NCBI GenBank assembly: GCA_963693315.1
Contig: OY856186.1
Location: 69,028,019-69,092,018, forward strand
Source of the DNA: Diogma glabrata
Lineage: Eukaryota > Arthropoda > Insecta > Diptera > Cylindrotomidae
Direction of reading: 5' to 3'
DNA length: 64,000 nucleotides
The notes under the pieces are model-generated. The model made no database searches, was not told the origin of the DNA, and saw only the letters and a list, made by a program, of their open reading frames with translations. The translations under genes were made by a program, and so were the position numbers. Below, one piece after another: positions 30,098 to 43,745 of the stretch (the first letter of the stretch is position 1; each line of letters begins with the position of its first letter).

Positions 30098-33000
30098 GTC
30101 GAAGAAACCATTTTTTTTGTTTTTAACATCTTTAATTCTTCAAAGTAATATTGTTTTTGGATATGTTTCATCAAATCTTCTATAACACTTCGCAACTCCT
30201 TAGAATCCAGTTCATCAGTTATTCGATCTTCCGTTTTGCAGAAATAATTATGTAAAATTAGCTGTATCCATGCTAATATACGCAGCTTTTTATTGTATGA
30301 CGACACCCTTGATGCTAATTCGTCATAAATCGATATTTTCTGTTCCGTTAGACAGTAGTGATACAGGATTTTTGACTTCCTCCAAACATTGCTGTTCATC
30401 TTCTTGATGTCCTTCAATTATCCAAGTAGATTGAGATTCAGAAAGCCAATTCGGACCATGCCACCATAACGTGAACGATTTAAGACCCGACGGAAATACA
30501 CCGCGCGACGCACAATCGGCTGGATTATTGCATGAGCGCACATGATTCCATTGATTTTGAGACATTAATCTGAAAATTTCGCCAACACGATTTGCCACAT
30601 ATGTTTTCCAACGGCGTGGATGTGATGAAAGCCATGATAGAACTATAGTTGAGTCAGTCCATGCATATATATTGTTCTCTTGTATGTTCATAGCATCTTT
30701 CGTTGTTGACAACAGCCTTGCAAGTAGAACTGCTCCGTATAATTCCAATCGTAGAAGTGATACCTGCTGTAGTGGAGTCACCTATATTTTGTGCCGCGGC
30801 AAAATTCACAGTAAACGATCCATCTTCTTGTTCCGTCCTACAATATACAACAGCCGCATACGCCTTCTCCGATGCATCAGAAAACCCATGCAGTTCTATA
30901 GGTTTGTCTTTAGTATTCAACCATCGTGGTATAATAATTTCCTGTAACTCTGGAATCTGGCTTCGCAATTTTATCCAATTATCAAGGGTCTTCTCAGGCA
31001 ATACTTCATCCCATTCCAGCTTCAATAACCATAACTGTTGGAAAAAGATTTTTATTAATATTGTAGTAGGAGACCGCCTTCCCAAAGGATCGAAAATCCA
31101 TGCTGCTTCTGGTAGTATTGTCCGTTTTGTAACTGAAGCCTCAACATCAAGTCTTATCTTAAATGCAAATTCATCTGACCCTGGTTGCCACTCTAATCCA
31201 AGCACCTTTATTGTAGAGTTTTCTTCACCTAGTTCGACGTTTCCACATTCTCGATCTGACTCAGGAATATTTTGGAGTAAATTGTTGTAATTGTAATTCG
31301 ATGACCATTTTCTTAAACGAAATCCCGATTTCTTTAAATTTTCAATTAATTGACTTTGAATTTTCATTGCCTTTTCTTCCGATTCAGCTCCAGACAAAAG
31401 ATCATCGACATAAAAATCCTTCTCAATTATCTTAGCCACTTCTGGATATTGATCTTGAGAATCCTTTGAAATTTGTTGGATAACCCTAATTTGTTGCGAG
31501 ATAAGGAGCGCACGCTGTTCCGTAGGTGACAGTGTGCAGCCGATAGTGTTTTATTTTTTCCAAAGTATTGAAACAATCGAACTTTTTATTGAAATATAAT
31601 TATAGAAATTATATTCTATATTGCACCGGAATAACTGAATTTAGAAAACAACCAAAATTTCCACTTGGAAATCTCTTATTTATCACAGATTGAATGTAAA
31701 GAAGCTAGTAATTTAATAACAGAGAAAATAAATAATTTAGTTCTAAATTAAAAATAAATCAAAAATTATATAAATTAAAATTTAACAAGAAACTTACATT
31801 AGTTTAATCTTGAATGTTGTTTTCATATTGTATTTTATGCATCTTCGTTTACCTTCTGTGATAACTCCCTTTATTAATTATTCTTTTGATGGAAAAATGT
31901 TGAATAAAAAGTAATATGAGAGTCGCTGATTCAATATATTATATTCAAATTTGCATCCGACACGATATTAGTGGTAGCCGCTCTACTATCACAATACTAA
32001 CACTGCATGTGCAAGTACAACACAACAACGCCCAGATAACATTATTTCTTCTCAAAAAACTTTGTTTTTGGTTCTGTCATATTCATGCATATGAATATTT
32101 TTTCCTTCTTTGCTTAAAATCTCAATTCAGATTATCACTAAAACAACTTATGGTTGAAACGTCACAGAATATGAACACAACGTTCTGGTAAAAAAATTAA
32201 TATATTTTCAAACATTTCACAAATGAAAACAAATAGATATTTAATCAATAGAATCTATTGAGAACCAATATAATTTATTAAATTAAAAACTTTTATTTTG
32301 CGATCACACACAATTTTTCTATTTATGTACATATTTTAACATTTAAAAAATTATATACTAATTGATTTGAACATAAAAATTATACTAATCATTTGATTTA
32401 CACAATTTAATCTTTTTATATCATCTCATCGATCTTCTGTTTTCCCCTTCCAGCAAAAATAAACATGTTTATTAAGTGACGTAACTAAACCGTCAACAGT
32501 AGTACAGAAAAATGTAGCTACGTTTACTACAATTTAAGCAAATTAATAAAATTATAATTTAGTTTGAAAATTAATATTTTCAGAGTAAAAATTAAAATAG
32601 TCCGCTATTACAGTATCTTCACGCTATACAATTCTCTGAAAATTCACATCTCTTTCATCGATCAAGACCTGCCGATACACCTTCTCAATATCGGCTGTGA
32701 AAACTACTTGGTGAATTCGAAATCTCAGTCAAATATTTAAAAGCCAGGTTGAACTGTCGGTCCGACCATCAAATTATCTTTGAGAGTTGATCCCATTTTT
32801 GTTTTTACTGACGCATCAAACACTACCCTTAATTTCGTAGTAGAGCTTGACTCCTTTACGACACCATGATGCGGAAAATAAAATCCTTTATTATGAGCAG
32901 TTTCAATTTCGTTGTCTGGGATCTGTTTCAAATGACCAAGAGACTCACATTCTCTCATGAAATTAATGCACGACGTCTTAAAGGTATCTTTCTTTTCATA

Positions 33001-33240
33001 ACGTCGTTCCATCGCATAGAGCCTCTTTATTGACAATCCTAGAGAATCTCCCAAATTTAATTCTTCGTTTTTAAACGGAAGTCGAACCATAAATTTTCCG
33101 TTGAGCTGAGAAACATTCTTCTGAAAATGATTCTCACACTCTATTTCTTCAAGGCTCCATATTTCCGCAGTCGGCATTTCTTCAACCTCCCAAAATCCTC
33201 CCTTAAAGTGCGATCAATATCAATCCCTATTTGCATATTG
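30098..33240 (-). mobile_element. BEL/Pao LTR retrotransposon pol relic
   Basis: On the minus strand the order is BEL/Pao pol. It starts with the REDFGRFWEVEE and CENHF region near 33210-33120, then YFPHHGVVKESS and LRVVFDASVKT near 32890-32800. FTADIEKVYRQVLIDERDVN follows near 32700-32650, then TVTYGTACAPYLAT near 31530-31490, and the catalytic FYVDDLL near 31410. The A17-like domain with RTILPEAAWIFDPLG, an RNase H-like segment (YAWTDSTIVLSWL, NPADCASRG) and a decayed tail end near 30100. It is broken by frameshifts, a TAG for an expected Trp (32624-32626) and a 1,049-bp insertion. No LTRs were recognised. The 5' side ends at a (TA)n tract. Confidence 0.88.
31548..32596. mobile_element. 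1,049-bp unclassified insertion with 5-bp duplication ATAGT
   Basis: ATAGT occurs on both sides (31543-31547 and 32597-32601). Removing the insert and one copy rejoins the BEL frame as REDTVIADYRLHTVTYGT, exactly as the family predicts. The insert is AT-rich (starts GTTTTATTTTTTCC, ends AAAAATTAAA). I see no terminal inverted repeats, TG/CA ends, A-tail or coding domain. The frame at 31916-32191 is unrecognised. The duplication size could be 4 or 5 bp. It may be a solo LTR with unusual ends or an unknown transposon. Confidence 0.75.
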
Positions 33241-33251
33241 ATGGTCGATCC

Positions 33252-35421
<2,170 letters not shown>

Positions 35422-35429
<8 letters not shown>

Positions 35430-35631
35430 ACCACTTAACTTGGCACAACCCAATATCTTCCAAACAACGCAATTTTGAAAATTTTTAAAATTTTGAAATT
35501 TTTTTTTTGGATAGGCTTCATAATGTTATTATTTATTTTTTATCAAGATGAAGATTCCAGATTTTCTAATGGACCACCACTTTTTCTTAAATTGAGACCT
35601 ATTTTTGTGCCAAGTTAAATGGTTCACCCTG
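35422..35631. mobile_element. Mariner-like MITE (210 bp) overlapping LINE-C stop codon
   Basis: Termini CAGGGTGAACCACTTAACTT and the near-perfect complement (one mismatch in about 25 bp) enclose 210 bp. The right end is followed by TA. The left end is preceded by CG rather than TA, and its first bases form the last codons and stop of LINE-C. CAGGGTG ends are common among mariner-type elements. The missing left TA makes the exact history unclear. Confidence 0.7.
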
Positions 35632-36693
<1,062 letters not shown>

Positions 36694-36694
36694 T

Positions 36695-36776
<82 letters not shown>

Positions 36777-36792
36777 TGTATATATGTATATA

Positions 36793-36871
<79 letters not shown>

Positions 36872-36888
36872 ATATATATATATATATA
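36694..36888. repeat. (TA)n microsatellite
   Basis: About 195 bp of alternating TA with CATATATG and TATCTATA variants. It is fused directly to the truncated copia pol frame, which an AUG inside the tract artificially extends. Confidence 0.95.
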
Positions 36889-38801
36889 GAAGATGAACGA
36901 AAAAAGTTGGACGATACAGCTGAAAAATTATACTTCGTCGGATATGAATTGGGCACCAAAGGATTCAGATTATTAGATGTCAACACTAATAAAATTAAAA
37001 TTAGACGTGATGTAATTTTTATTGATGTGAACAAAAATCAAGAATCACTACAAGAAATATCATCAATCAACAATAAAACTGAAACACCAATCAACCATGA
37101 CAGTGAACCATTGATAAATAATGAAGCTGAAATCGACACAAATCATCGAAATGAAGATACAGAAGAGGAACCTGAAAATGACCAACCGCAGTCACGTAGA
37201 TCTCAAAGAATCAATAAAGGAGTACCACCACAACGTTTAATAGAACACGCGTATATAGTGAATGAAAATATAGTCGCAGACCCACTGACATATAAACAAG
37301 CAATGGCTGGACCAAATTCTACTGAATGGAAGATGGCTATGGATAATGAAATTCAATCTCTAAGTAATTTCGGTACATGGGAGCTAACAATATTACCTCT
37401 AGAATCAACAGTAATCGGCAGCAAATGGGTGTATAAAACCAAAACGGATCAAAATGGCAACATCGTAAAATTTAAAGCGCGTCTGGTAGCACAGGGTTTT
37501 TCCCAAAAATATGGTCGCGATTACGATGAGATTTTTGCACCTGTAGCAAATCCAACGACATTAAAAATTTTGTTGACTGTAGCTGGTGTAAGGAAAATGG
37601 TAGTTCAACATTTTGATATCGAAACTGCATATTTGAATGGAGATCTATCACATGATGTGTACATGAAGCCACTAGGATATGTTCAAGGTGAAAACAAGGT
37701 ATGTAAACTTGTTAAAAATTTATACGACCTTAAGCAAGGAGCCAATGAATGGAACAAAAAGTTCGATAGCGTCATGAAGAAAAATAATTACTTTCAAAGC
37801 GAAAATGATCCATGTTTGTACTTCATGAAAAATGGTAATCAAACTATTTACATATCCAATCATGTAGACGAAATTGTTACATGCGCGACAAATATAAAAA
37901 TGATAAATCAATTTGAAACATTGATGAATAATGAATTCATAATCAAAAATCTCGGTAATCTAAAATACTATCTGGGAATTCAATTTGGACGAGATATAAA
38001 CGGAATTTTTAGTATGAGTCAAGAAAATACATAATGAATAAGTTGAATGAATTCAATCTAACAAATGCCAAAAACTCAACAACTCCGATGAATCCAGGCT
38101 ATTTAAGTCATACTATAAGTGACCAACAGTTTGAATCACAAGAAGTATATCGTAGTGCAATTGGATCGTTTTTGTATCTGTCCACCAATACAAGGCCAGA
38201 TATATCAATTTCAAAATCAATTTTAGCAAGAAAAGTGAATGCACCCAAAATTTGTGATTGGAACGAAGTAAAGAGAGTGTTTCGATACTTAAAAGCAACA
38301 AAACATTACGAATTACATTTGGGTAACGAACAAAACGATGACAATTTCGAATGTTATGTAGATGCAGATTGGGCAAATGACACCGAAGATCGAAAATCAA
38401 ATACTGGTTATTGTTTCATTTTTAATGGTGCAATCATAGGATGAAAAAACAGAAAACAATCGACAGTTTCGTTATCTTCGACAGAAGCGGAGTTTATTGC
38501 GTTTTCAGAGGCTGTTCGTGAACTAATCTGGGTTAAGCGCGTCATAAATGATTTCAATGAAGAAATAAAAACACCGATTAAAGTTTATGAAGACAATCAG
38601 GGATGTATTAAACTACTGAATGATAGAACCTGCAACCAAAACACATCGATACCAAATATAAATTCATACACGATATAATTAAGAAGAAAGATGTGATGGC
38701 AATTTATTGTCCTACTGATGCAATGATCGCAGATATGCTAACAAAACCTTTAAATGGTGCAAAATTAGTTAAGCATACAAGATCTGTGGGATTATATTAG
38801 T
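36889..38801 (+). pseudogene. Ty1/copia pol relic (integrase tail, RT, RNase H)
   Basis: From the 5' edge the frame gives the C-terminal integrase/linker ([14 protein letters not shown], then [15 protein letters not shown]). RT follows with [39 protein letters not shown] and [11 protein letters not shown]. The catalytic box, normally YVDD, reads HVDE near 37860. RNase H follows after stop 38032-38034 and a frame change (FECYVDADWAND, then STVSLSSTEAEFIAFSEAV). A TGA at 38442-38444 stands where Trp is expected. A 1-base shift near 38640 precedes KHIDTKYKFI and ADMLTKPL. gag, protease and most of integrase are lost at the (TA)n boundary. Confidence 0.9.
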
Positions 38802-38819
38802 CCAATTTATTTATATGTT

Positions 38820-39116
38820 GAGAAGGGGTGTTGGTTATAGCAACATACAATTAAACAATAATATTAAATATCCTTCTTAATCAATATTATAACAATAATT
38901 AATCTAATTAATAATTATTTTTGTATAAACTTTATTTTAACTGAATTCAATTTTGATTAGAGAAATGTAAACCAGCTTTAACTACAACTTCACACTAGTA
39001 TAAGAATTTATTGTAAGCTGTCATATTAAAAATAAAATGTCATTCCGTTTTTTTCAATACTAAAGCTGTGCACATGGTTTTTATTTGGTAATTAGCTCCA
39101 CAAATTAATTTCCACA
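38820..39116 (+). mobile_element. Polypurine tract and probable copia 3' LTR
   Basis: A purine run GAGAAGGGG ends just before TGTTGGTTATAGCAAC at 38829, the usual start of a copia LTR, 28 bp after the pol stop. The AATAAA at about 39031 could serve as a polyadenylation signal. The right end is guessed at a CCACA near 39116. No second LTR is present to confirm it. Confidence 0.55.
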
Positions 39117-39447
39117 ATTATTTGGCATTTTCATCAGTATATTACTTTCAGTTCTTGTGGATTTTAACATATTTTGCAAGAGTAGGACTGAGGTATTATA
39201 AATTGTTCATGGCTTACCTTCTTCCGCATTTCCTTTATAGAGACATTGTATAGTATGGTATGCAGGAACAATTTATGCACAAAATGAAAATAGCCTTTAA
39301 TGCATGCGTCAGATACATTTATTCACTTCGAAAATTTGTTCATATAGCTCTGGTTGCTCGGCTGTGGTATTGGAAAGTATTTATAAAGCTTCTTAGCTTT
39401 TGTCTGCAACTGTTTGAGTTAAGAAGTTGTTTTTGTCCATCAACATC

Positions 39448-39534
39448 CTTAGAACGTATGTGGGACCTTGGTCTTAAAAGGTTTTTTTGTGTTGTTGTGA
39501 CTACTACACAACACATTTTATTAAAAAAAAAATA
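39448..39534 (+). mobile_element. LINE-A-related 3' tail fragment
   Basis: TTAGAACG, TGTGGGACC, GGTCTTAAAAGGTTTTTTTG and a GTTGTGAC...ACACAACACATTTTATTA block match the last ~90 bp of the LINE at 57638-60791, ending in an A-run. It is a very short 3' fragment. Confidence 0.7.
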
Positions 39535-39549
39535 GGATTTTGTTGACCG

Positions 39550-39750
39550 AATGTCCACCGTATCTTTTCGAAAAGCTTGAGCTGGTGAGTTCTCGAAGGG
39601 TGCGTCATCTGAGACTACCTAATAACAGGTTTAGAATCTTTAGTGCCTAGTTTTTCGTTTTGGGGCTACGAAAATACAGCGAGTTGCCGTTAAATGTGAG
39701 AGATAGTAGCTCTATAAGTAGTTTTATTAACAAGTTTAAATTAAATTAAT
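39550..39750 (+). pseudogene. C-terminal scrap of another LINE ORF2
   Basis: Read with small shifts, the frame gives LELVSSRRVRHLRLPNNRFR, then YSELPLNVRDSSSISSFINK and FKLN before TAA. This is the typical C-terminal tail of CR1/jockey-group reverse transcriptases (W.LP...R...S...FK). No RT core remains. Confidence 0.6.
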
Positions 39751-39759
39751 TTACTACTA

Positions 39760-40483
39760 GTCCAGTAACTTTGTTTCCTAAGAATATGGGGTAGTATGTG
39801 TCAAATCCGGTAGTTCTGATTTTTTGCTGACTTGTTTATGATGTTGGCCTAATGAATAATCCAAGTTTGTGACCTCGAACGCCGAACGCAACTTCGTCAA
39901 AAATCGAAAAAACCGCGAAAAAATCGTTATTTTTTCAAATTTTGGCGATTATAACCCTAAAGAACTAGTTTTTTCTTTAACCTTTCTTAAGACGTTTTTA
40001 AAGTAGACTAAATTTGCTACAATATGATACTAAAACTGTCTCTGTGGAGCCAATAGTTTCCGAGATTAAGCCTTTCAAAGTTTATCACTTTTTTCGAGCT
40101 TGGATTATTCATTAGGCCAACACTATAAACAAGTCTGCAAAAAATCAGAACTATCGGATTTGACTTATACTGTGATGTATAGAGTTACTGGACTAAAACT
40201 ATGAAAGGCTTAATCTTGGAAACTATTGGGTCTACAGAGACAGTTCTAGTATCATATTGTAGCAAATTTAGTCTACTTTAAAAATGTCCTAAGAAAGGTT
40301 AAAGAAAAAACTAGTCCTTTAGGGTTATAATCGCCAAAATTTGAAAAAATAACGATTTTTTCGATTTGTTCGGCGCTCGAGGTCACAAACTTGGATTATT
40401 CATTAGGCCAACATCATAAACAAGTCTGCAAAAATCAGAACTACCGGATTTGACGCATACTGCTATGTATAAAGTTACTGGAC
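39760..40483. mobile_element. Foldback element (724 bp) with TA duplication
   Basis: It starts GTCCAGTAACTTT and ends AAAGTTACTGGAC, with TA on both sides (39758-39759 and 40484-40485). Long inverted arms contain TCAAATCCGGTAGTTCTGAT, GGCCTAATGAATAATCCAAG and AACTAGT-CTTTAACCTTTCTTA. A third copy of the terminal motif (GAGTTACTGGACTA, about 40181-40195) lies inside, so the element looks internally rearranged. Tc1/mariner-type by target; no protein is encoded. Confidence 0.8.
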
Positions 40484-40831
40484 TATACCTAGCAAATATA
40501 TATATATAACTCTAAGCTATCTGAATTTTTTAATTTTTGTTGTTGGAGCTAGTATTTTTGATTAATTAATTTTATTACCTGATAGGTATATATATAGTCA
40601 TTATAGATCAGGGTTCGCAACTGAATGTTATTAGCGTGCCGAAAATTTTTTTTCTTCTAATAATCACTATTTTCGCGTGCCAATCTAATTATGTAATAGT
40701 ACAATTTGCTACAAGAGATGAAAACATTGCTTTTTCGTGATACTTTTGTTCATGAGACGCGTTAGTGTCGAGGGAGACAATTTCACGGACGTAAAATGTG
40801 TAAATAAAAATTCGTTCCTCCAAAGTTTCTA

Positions 40832-41286
40832 TTTTTAGGAGTTTGTCATCCCAACTGCAACACAACGCAAAGAAATTGCCAGTCTGGCATCGGAGTTAAT
40901 ATCTGTGCTCTCATCAACTGCCAATGCAAACACTTCAAACGCATGAAGATCAGATTTTAACTGTTTAGAAATATTTTCACGTATTTTAATAAAATTTTTA
41001 TAATCTCTTACGGTATTTGCACTTAACTGCATACTTTGGCTACGGGTGAGAATTTTATCTTTGCTTTCAAAATTTTTGAAAAGTGTTTCACCACAACTTA
41101 AAAGAGTTGATTTAATGAGTCCGTAAATGCTTTGCCTTGTTTGGCAATATCTTTAAAACTTGCTACTTTAAAACTTGCGGCGGTAATATTATTAAAAGAT
41201 TTAGTATATTTAGTAATTTTATTTGGTTGCGTTTCATGTTCATAAACCTTTTTTGAAATATGCTTTTGTATAAAATTAAATGGCAC
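40832..41286 (-). pseudogene. hAT transposase fragments (GTF2IRD2/ZBED5-like)
   Basis: The first fragment (41286-41098) contains FKDIAKQGKAFTDSLNQ. After a stop, the frame continues with SCGETLFKNF, then MQLSANTVRDYKNFIKIREN and LKSDLHAFEVFALAVDESTD. These match the remembered central region of hAT transposases related to GTF2IRD2 and ZBED5, including the first catalytic Asp in AVDESTD. The zinc finger and C-terminal half are missing. Confidence 0.8.
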
Positions 41287-41503
41287 ATTTACAGCAGTAC
41301 CTTTTTTGAAATATGCTTTTGTATAAAATTAAATGGCACATTTACAGTAGTTTTTTTCCGGGAATACATTTATTATTCGAGAAGAAAATTCGGTAGTAAT
41401 ATTACTGTTGTATTTGATAGTTATTATGAACAAAGTATGAAGGTGGTAGAAATAAACTATTGTTCACAAAAGTTTGCCTCATAAGAATACATAAGAATTA
41501 TCT

Positions 41504-41737
41504 TTGCAATCCCTCAGAATGCAAAAAAGTCCTGCGGAAAACTTTTTAAAAATGATTTTCTGTAATTGCAAAACAGGTTATTGTTTATTATGTATCTGTC
41601 GAAAACTTGGACTGTTTTGCAACTCAACTTGTAGTGGATGCTCCAACAAAATCTGTCATAATAGTGCTCCGATTTTAGATCAAGAAAAGGAGGAGATTGA
41701 CAGTCATTATAGTTCTCATGAGGATTCCATTTTCTAA
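41504..41737 (+). pseudogene. Cysteine-rich CXC-like fragment
   Basis: Part of a plus-strand frame has the spaced-cysteine pattern FCNCKTGYCLLCICRKLGLF followed by CNSTCSGCSNKICHNS. This recalls short CXC/TSO1-like cysteine clusters found at the ends of some transposon-linked insect proteins. Upstream, PQNAKKSCGKLFKNDFL in another frame may belong to the same relic. It lies inside the hAT element, on the strand opposite its transposase remains. Function and family are uncertain. Confidence 0.4.
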
Positions 41738-41958
41738 ATATAAATGAAAAATCATTTAAATTTAATGTAGTTAAATTAAAAAAAGAAAATAAATTTGTAA
41801 TAACTTTATTTAATGTAATCATAATAGTGGGTGGTTTTTAAGGGTTAAGATATGTGGTTGTGATCTTTATTTCGATCTGTTAAGATCTAATTTGCAGCTT
41901 AATAAGTTTTGACAATAAGGGGTAGTTTGTGGAGGGTAGATTTTGAAATGTTGAGCTA

Positions 41959-42403
41959 CACTGAAAAAAAACATGTCCTATTTCCAATCGAAATGCAATT
42001 GTCTCAACCGGGTGCGGTCACATATGGCGAATCAAACTACGAAATTGCTTCAACAACTCTACAATTATAAATCGATGAAGATGAGACAATCACACGAAAT
42101 ATTTATGTGAAAATAAAATATAGTTCAATTAATCTCAAATACTTAAACTTTAAAATGAAAAATTCATGATATAAGGCCAAAGAAAAAATTTTTTTCAGGG
42201 AAATAGTTTTTATCTTTATTCAACTACTGTTATATTGGATAAAACACTTTATATTTTAAATAAACCTCATTCTGTTGTTAGGAAAATGTTATCGTGTAGT
42301 TGTCCCAATCACAGTGAATTTGTTTGCAAATAATTTTTCTTTGCATGAATCAACTGCCAACTTCGAGATGAGGTTGTCATGAACTTCAATTTTTTTTTCA
42401 GTG
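41959..42403. mobile_element. Mariner-like MITE (445 bp), TA duplication
   Basis: The element runs from CACTGAAAAAAAACATG to TTTTTTTTTCAGTG with TA on both sides. A second copy, in the opposite orientation and interrupted by a 904-bp insertion, is at 49975-51338. It carries no coding frame. The CACTGAAAA terminus and TA target suggest the Tc1/mariner superfamily. Confidence 0.85.
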
Positions 42404-43017
42404 TATATTTCAAATTTTCAGTCATTTCAGGCAAATCGATGCTGATTCAAAGAATTCGGAGGTTCACTACTATTTTTACCGTCTTTTACTAGAGTAACAG
42501 TAATATATAACTTATTAAAAAATATCTGAAAAAATTCTTTGTTTATTATGATTTTTAAATCGTAAATTTAAGGATAATTTTAGACACAATTTCAGAATGT
42601 TTGCCGTGCCAGACAAATCTTCAAACGTGCCAAGTCTGGCACGCGTGCCACGTATTTGCGATCACTGTTATAGATCATTATCTTGTCATAGTTTAGTTTA
42701 TTTAGGTTGAAAAGACTTTTACTTAATCTGTGATCTTAGATTACAGTAGTTGTTTATTTTGTTTTTGTGTGTCTCAGACTTCCCGAATGAAATATTAACA
42801 AAATATATCAATAAAAAACGAAGTATGCACAGTATAAACTTCTTCATTTTTCTCAGCCAATGCGTTGTTTAATGTTTCTAGAGTTTTGTACCATTTCAAT
42901 GTTACACTGTAAATTTTAAAAATTAAGACACAAATGTCAAAAACCAATGTGTTAACAAAAAAAATATTTATATTTCGTTTGTGTACAAATCAAAATATTA
43001 ATAATATATCGTTTAAA

Positions 43018-43745
43018 ATGCGTAGAAATCGGAGAGGAACAACCAATAAACCACCAAGCCATCTTAGGGGCAAAGCAATTGGAATGTATTATCGAAATTT
43101 ATATAAAGATAGAACCAAAAAAGAAGAAGAAACATTTAAATTAGGACCTTCGGTTTCTTTATCAACTGAAAAAATTAACGAAATTCGTGACTATTTAAAC
43201 ATATCAACAGTTTCAAACATAGAAATTGATATAAACAATTCGGATTTATCAAATTTCATTCATGATACTTCCATAGAATCGGAATTCAAAAAAAAATTTC
43301 TGAGATTAAATTCAGTAAGTTTTGAAAAAGATTTAGAGGAATCCGTTAAAAATTTTAGTATAAATAAAGATCTAATTGAGACAATTCTTAAAAAAGATAA
43401 TAAATTATTACATGATGAATATATCGAAAAAATTAAAAGTGGTAAATATATAGAAATGGATAAATTTCGACAACAATTACCGACTTTTAAGCATAAGGAT
43501 GAAATTTTAAGAATAATACGTGATAATCAAGTTGTGGTGATATGTGGCGATACAGGCTGTGGAAAAACAACTCAAGTTGCTCAGTATATTTTAGATGAGC
43601 AAATTACTACGGACAATTCTTTGAAATGTAAAATACTATGTACACAACCAAGAAGAATTTCTGCGATAACTATTGCTGAAAGGGTTGCTGAAGAACGAAT
43701 TGAAAAATTAGGTGAATCTGTTGGATATCAAATTCGCCTCGATCA
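43018..43745 (+). CDS. DHX36: DHX36 exon 1
   Basis: It carries the G-quadruplex-binding motif and the Walker A box and ends in IRLD plus two bases. Donor GTTAGT at 43746; the 64-bp intron ends TTCTAG at 43809. Joining restores RLDHRLPQSNRGN, as expected for the family. Confidence 0.9.

Larger units (their letters stand above)
40610..42667 (-). mobile_element. Decayed hAT transposon with 8-bp duplication TTATAGAT
   Basis: The termini are CAGGGTTCGCAA and, on the other strand, CAGTGATCGCAA. The exact 8-bp TTATAGAT lies at 40602-40609 and 42668-42675. Subterminal GTGCC/GGCAC motifs recur (near 40637 and 42606-42650). Transposase fragments lie on the minus strand (40832-41286). A mariner-like MITE (41959-42403) and a cysteine-rich frame (41504-41737) lie inside. 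The right end is 267 bp before the first possible start codon of the DHX36 gene. Confidence 0.88.

Noticed and set aside
30672..31290. Plus-strand open frames across BEL pol
   Set aside because: They are antisense shadows of the minus-strand BEL/Pao reverse transcriptase.
42934..43017. Upstream ATG of DHX36 as the true start
   Set aside because: It is in frame and has an acceptable context, but the 28 added residues are low-complexity and unlike the family. ATG 43018 leads directly into the basic N-terminus before the G-quadruplex-binding motif. The upstream start cannot be excluded.
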